DNA from: Chondrosia reniformis
Lineage: Eukaryota; Porifera; Demospongiae; Chondrillida; Chondrillidae
Length of the DNA stretch: 64,000 nucleotides
Direction of reading: 5' to 3'
NCBI GenBank assembly: GCA_947172415.1
Contig: OX359192.1
Location: forward strand, 4,466,501-4,530,500
Positions 60,160 to 64,000 of the stretch are shown here, in pieces; the stretch's first letter is position 1; every line of letters starts with the position of its first letter. Under the pieces are notes generated by a model. The model did not search any database, had not been told where the DNA came from, and saw only the letters and a program-made list of their open reading frames with translations. The translations under genes were made by a program, and so were the position numbers.

Positions 60160-61195
60160 GGCTCCCTTCCGTCGCTGTGGCCTTATTATTACCAATCATG
60201 TTCATCCTACTGGTTTACTTTATTAAACACTTCTATGATCAATTATCAATTACTAAGTACATTAGAAACAGAAAAAAGAGTGTAAGGGAAGAGTATTAGC
60301 TCTTGGTACTATCAAGCATGTGTTTTACAGGAACACTGAAGTATGCACTAAAATGACTTGTAAGTTAATAGTGCAATAAATGAGATATGACAGATATGGT
60401 ATGGGTATGGTTTCTTTCTTTGGTTCCAAACATGTTTATCCAGTGATTCTCAGAAATGCATTGATTTGTTGGAAGGAATATGTGGATACCTGAAGGAAAA
60501 GAGTACACTTACATATTAACAGCACTTCGCAGTAGTGTACATGAGTTAATTAGCAATCATATTATATGTACACTTACTTGTTAGACTTGCTAATGAAATG
60601 CTTTCTCACTCCTCATGTCTCTCCGATGCAGGTCTAAGTTATGCGTTCATAGTGATTCACAACATGTATGTTCTTCTATAATATTTTTTTCCTTCTAGTT
60701 GTGAAGGTAAGGAGTGACCTGCAATGATGTGAGAACAATTAGAAATTTGCAATAAATTTTGTAAGTGAAAGCCAAATGAGGTGTACAATTAAAGAAATTG
60801 AAACTGTTGACTTACCAGAAAGCTTTTAAATTGCCTGCTCCATGCATCTTTGCTTCTTAGTATAAAGCACAAAAGAGGACAATAACTGTGACACTGCCAA
60901 CCACACATCAGAGAAAACATTCAAAATTACAAAGTACATATGAACTCATGCTAACACCTTGTATTGCTGTTATTGTCAAAATACATTGTTGATGTAGAAA
61001 ATTTACAAACACTTAGAAAATACATTATACGTAAACTACAAATATACTTCAGTGAGTTGAAAGTAGCCTCAAATTCTAAATTTTATATAACTTGACATCA
61101 CCACGTCAGCCTTTGCAGTCACCATATTCTACCATTCACTTGCCATGATACACAAACACTGCAACTGGTGATGGTAGTTGGCACATTTGTGTATA
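60160..61195. other. non-coding region downstream of the helicase/OTU remnant
   Basis: About 1 kb of ordinary AT-rich unique sequence without satellite units, recognisable open frames or RNA genes. Given its position 3' of the minus-strand OTU/helicase frame and its sharp boundary with satellite, it may be the 3' untranslated part of that mobile element (inference). Confidence 0.5.
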
Positions 61196-62279
61196 TCACT
61201 CTTCAGGAGCCCACTGTGACATGAAGGTGGTAAATGGAGCAAACCCTAAGGAACACTTTGCATACACCATTGGTAGAATGGCAGTGAAATGAGAGGAATC
61301 CAGAAATCCTAAAAGTGGAACATGCTCTTTTGGGACTGCTTCCGAGCGATAGCAAATGCTGTTATTCAACCTCTTGTCTCTCATTTCAAACAGATCTTGC
61401 AATTCAGTAGGTGTTACATCCTGCTTTATTGGTTGGAGCTGCTTTCCTTCATCTTGAAGGCATCTGCTGTACATCACACCATACAACCAAATGGACCTCT
61501 CCAAAATCATTGCCAGTGCATGCAGATGAAATTGGTTTCCCCATGACTTGTCAGTGATCGAACTGCGAAGTAGTTCCAGCCAGTACTTCTGCTGCTTTAG
61601 CAACTGAAGCAGCATCTCGTTTCTGCAACGGTAGAAGTATCCTAGTAGTTGGCTGAATGACTTTTAGCATATGTTGTTGATGCACAATGAGGCTATAAGC
61701 GGTGAGCAATCTCAAGTGGCACATGTACTGCTCTGTTCCACAGAGGGCCAAAGATAGCATATGATACTTACAATTTCCACCTCCTTTAGTGCAAACTGGC
61801 ATGTACTGTGACGTAAAAGCTGGAAAGACTTTGTCTTTTACTGCAACATCCACTTGATGATGCATATTGCTGAAATTTGCCCTGGAAGGGCGATTGATCA
61901 CTTTAAGAATAGTCTGTAATTCACTGTGATGACACTTTGACCACCTTACTATTGCCTCACTATTCAAAGTGTTACTAGTCACTATAGCTTCAAGAGTTGT
62001 TTTCAGTGACAACACCAGTGTGTCAACATAAGTAATTGGGATGTCTGAATGCACAGACTGACTGCCAACCACCAATGGTTCAGATGTATACTCCTTGCCA
62101 TGTGTCCCTTTATCCGCAATCTTAACATAAGATTGTGACATACACTTGTCATTGTGTACCAAAGCACTACTACCCGTTACTGCAGCACTTGATTTCTCCT
62201 CATTTTGACTACAATTCTGGACAAAATGACCTGATTTTAGCTCCTCTTTTTCTGATTCCTCACCACTATGAGCAGATTC
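61196..62279 (-). pseudogene. OTU-like cysteine protease domain fused behind the helicase
   Basis: Continues in the same frame as the helicase end, after a single TAA at 62,280-62,282, as an acidic linker (SGEESEKEELKSG) and a domain with GGGNCKYHMLSLALCGTEQY (catalytic Cys in GNC near 61,770; the usual Asp before GNC is Gly). A frameshift at about 61,590 leads to WGNQFHLHALAMILERSIWL and LLGFLDSSHFTAILPM (catalytic His), stop at 61,196. OTU domains cleave ubiquitin-type linkages and are reported in some Helentron-type elements; substrate here unknown. Family call rests on the GNC-H motif pair and spacing. Confidence 0.75.
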
Positions 62280-64000
62280 TTATCGTAGCCTTGCCATTTC
62301 CTCATAGACTCTCTTGTTTGCTGTCATTTTCTTTGGCTGAAAGTTCAGGAGGGCCACTCCATTCAGTGTGCGTACACGACTAAGAGCTACATAGGCCATT
62401 CCAGGTTCAAATACATCCTTCCCTAAATCCATGATTGCTGCATCAAGAGACAATCCTTGCACCTTGTGAACAGTTGCTGCCCAGGAATCTGTGTTCTCTT
62501 CAGGAGTGTACCTTCCTTTCCATAGAAACGTGCAGAAATAGGCTGAATTGGTACAACATCCTGTTGCTCCGAGACAACTGGTATCTTTGACAATTTCCCT
62601 ACATTGGGATCTAAGAATCCCACATATAACTCTGTGGGTAATTCACCAGGCATACTCTGATGCCTTGAATTTCTTGACCACTTGAAGCCTACAATTGTTC
62701 CTCTGGAACCATTCACCAAGCCATCACCACAGTTAATGTTTCGTCGCAACATTACTCTAGCACCAACTGCTAGCTTCAGTATACGGGGGAGTGCAGCACA
62801 GTCTTTATCATCTTGTAGAATGAGACGTTCTGGAACCTCATTGTATTCAATATTAGCATACATTTGCCCCCGATTCTCTAATATGGCATGCTCAGCATCA
62901 ATACTATAGATTTGATGGCACTTAGCTAGACTTTTTATCTGCATTTCATTGAGCCCATCAACATCTACTGTACGAGGATACAATGTCAGAGCTGTATCAA
63001 ATGGGGAAGCCAGCAAATCCACAGTCTTACTCGAAACCAAACGTGTTTGCAGAACTTTCACATCTTCATTGGTGTGCACGCCCGTCCTGATCCGATTAAG
63101 TATCTCTGAGAATGAAGCATCATTCTGCTGACGCATGTTCACTTCCAGTTCAATCACCTTGAAGAAATCCCTCCAAAGGTGTGAAGCCAGTCGTCCCGAT
63201 GAGCGTCCAGGTTTCTGACTGAATATAAAACTACCATTCACTGGAGATAGCTGGTACAAGTCACCCACTGCAATGACATTCAAGCCACCAAAAATCTCAT
63301 CATTGCCATAAATCTCACACAGTCGACTGTGAACTGACTTCAGTATCTGGTAAGACACCATACTGATTTCATCAATGATGATGGTGTGCACTCCTTGCCA
63401 CAGATTCCTCAAGTCATGCAGGGCTAGGGCATTCAGCGGCAATTGATGAGCAGTTCTGCCATGCTCCACCTGAAGACGCAATGCTCTATGGATTGTGAGG
63501 CCTCCAATGTTGAAGGCTGCAACCCCGGTGGGTGCCATCAACATACAGGCATGCATCTCTTGACTCCCTGACATAGAACGTTCCATATGCTCTTTAATAG
63601 CCCTAATTACATGTGATTTTCCAGTGCCTGCTCCACCTGTCACAAACAGATGAAATGGTTCTGGAGGTTTCTGGCGTATTTTCATTCTGTGTTTGTGCAA
63701 CTCACGAGTGTAGTGCACAACAATGTCAAATGGAATACGCTGCTTTGTATTCAAACTTGCAATGAGTTGCCTAAATTCCCTATCTGTAAAGGAGTGTCTA
63801 CTCATAGCTCCAATGTCGTCATCATTGTCATTTAGGAGCATATGTTCTTCATCTATTGCACTCAGATTGTCGTCATCAAGGCATGCTGGGCCCATGAAAT
63901 GCTCTGGGTTCATCAACCCTCCTTCAGCCTCAATAAAGGGTTGTGCAGCATCCTCCCTTTGAGCCTGCTGTGCCATTGGGGCAACGACATCTAGGTAGGC
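62280..64000 (-). pseudogene. PIF1-type helicase of a Helitron/Helentron-like element (partial)
   Basis: The frame is open to the window edge (AYLDVVAPMAQQAQ precedes the first Met at 63,976). Using residues from that Met: Walker A GGAGTGKS (114-121), TGVAAFNIGG (150-159), Walker B DEIS (202-205), GDLYQLSPV (238-246), LAVGARVMLRRNIN (402-415), LVNGSRGTIVGF (420-431), KRTQIP (493-498). A small deletion near 62,485 shifts the frame; the remainder, WAATVHKVQGLSLDAAIMDL and AYVALSRVRTLNG, is in the frame ending at 62,280. All SF1B/PIF1 motifs are thus present. The helicase would unwind element DNA; a Rep domain, if any, lies beyond the window. Confidence 0.85.

Overview
This window is repeat-dominated DNA from an animal genome. 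The element set (Penelope-like elements with GIY-YIG endonuclease, a CsRn1-type Ty3/gypsy element with a tRNA-Trp primer site, Tigger/pogo elements, several non-LTR retrotransposons, a PIF1-helicase/OTU element, small hammerhead-ribozyme elements) suggests a non-bilaterian or other marine invertebrate such as a sponge or cnidarian. That placement is inference; no host gene fixes the taxon. No intact host protein gene was found, and every coding region seen is a transposon remnant carrying frameshifts, stops or truncations.

Layout. From 1 to about 46,310 the matrix is an AT-rich satellite with a basic unit of about 23 bp (consensus like ATATATCCCATAGTTTTTGCC) organised in longer, irregular higher-order units. 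Its orientation flips at about 4,830, 34,080, 38,345, 41,143 and 41,503. Inserted in it are: a Ty3/gypsy element (1-1288 and, inverted, 25,899-29,025), an L2/CR1-like LINE (2338-3746, 6185-6717, 20,905-22,310), a retrozyme-like element with hammerhead ribozymes (5467-6130; 31,567-32,004), a Penelope-like element (6920-10,155), a MITE (23,851-24,088), a Tigger-like element carrying a HIRAN-like domain (36,677-37,318; 42,403-43,097) and an unclassified DNA element (44,365-45,616). Two large inverted duplications (about 1-4,300 versus 20,500-27,200; about 36,510-38,345 versus 41,500-43,230) copied satellite and insertions together.

From 46,373 to 60,099 the matrix is a different satellite, a 13-bp unit ACATACAACTAGT. 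It holds a structured insertion (47,467-47,830), a long-TIR MITE (48,370-49,109), a second Penelope-like copy (53,364-55,717), an APE-type LINE split into two pieces (51,354-51,800 and 55,734-58,311), half of a tRNA-Arg(CCU) and a Tigger remnant (59,056-59,591). Satellite strand and LINE continuity both indicate one inversion of about 4.4 kb.

From 61,196 to the window end, on the minus strand, lies a decayed PIF1-type helicase fused in frame to an OTU-like cysteine protease domain, most like a Helitron/Helentron-type protein, cut by the window edge.

How the parts relate: the Penelope-like elements (RT plus GIY-YIG, with hammerhead-like motifs at their ends) are plausible partners of the small non-coding ribozyme elements. 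Both types show target-site duplications of about 10-16 bp and both occur as inverted, truncated dimers. I regard the hammerhead elements as the most notable content.
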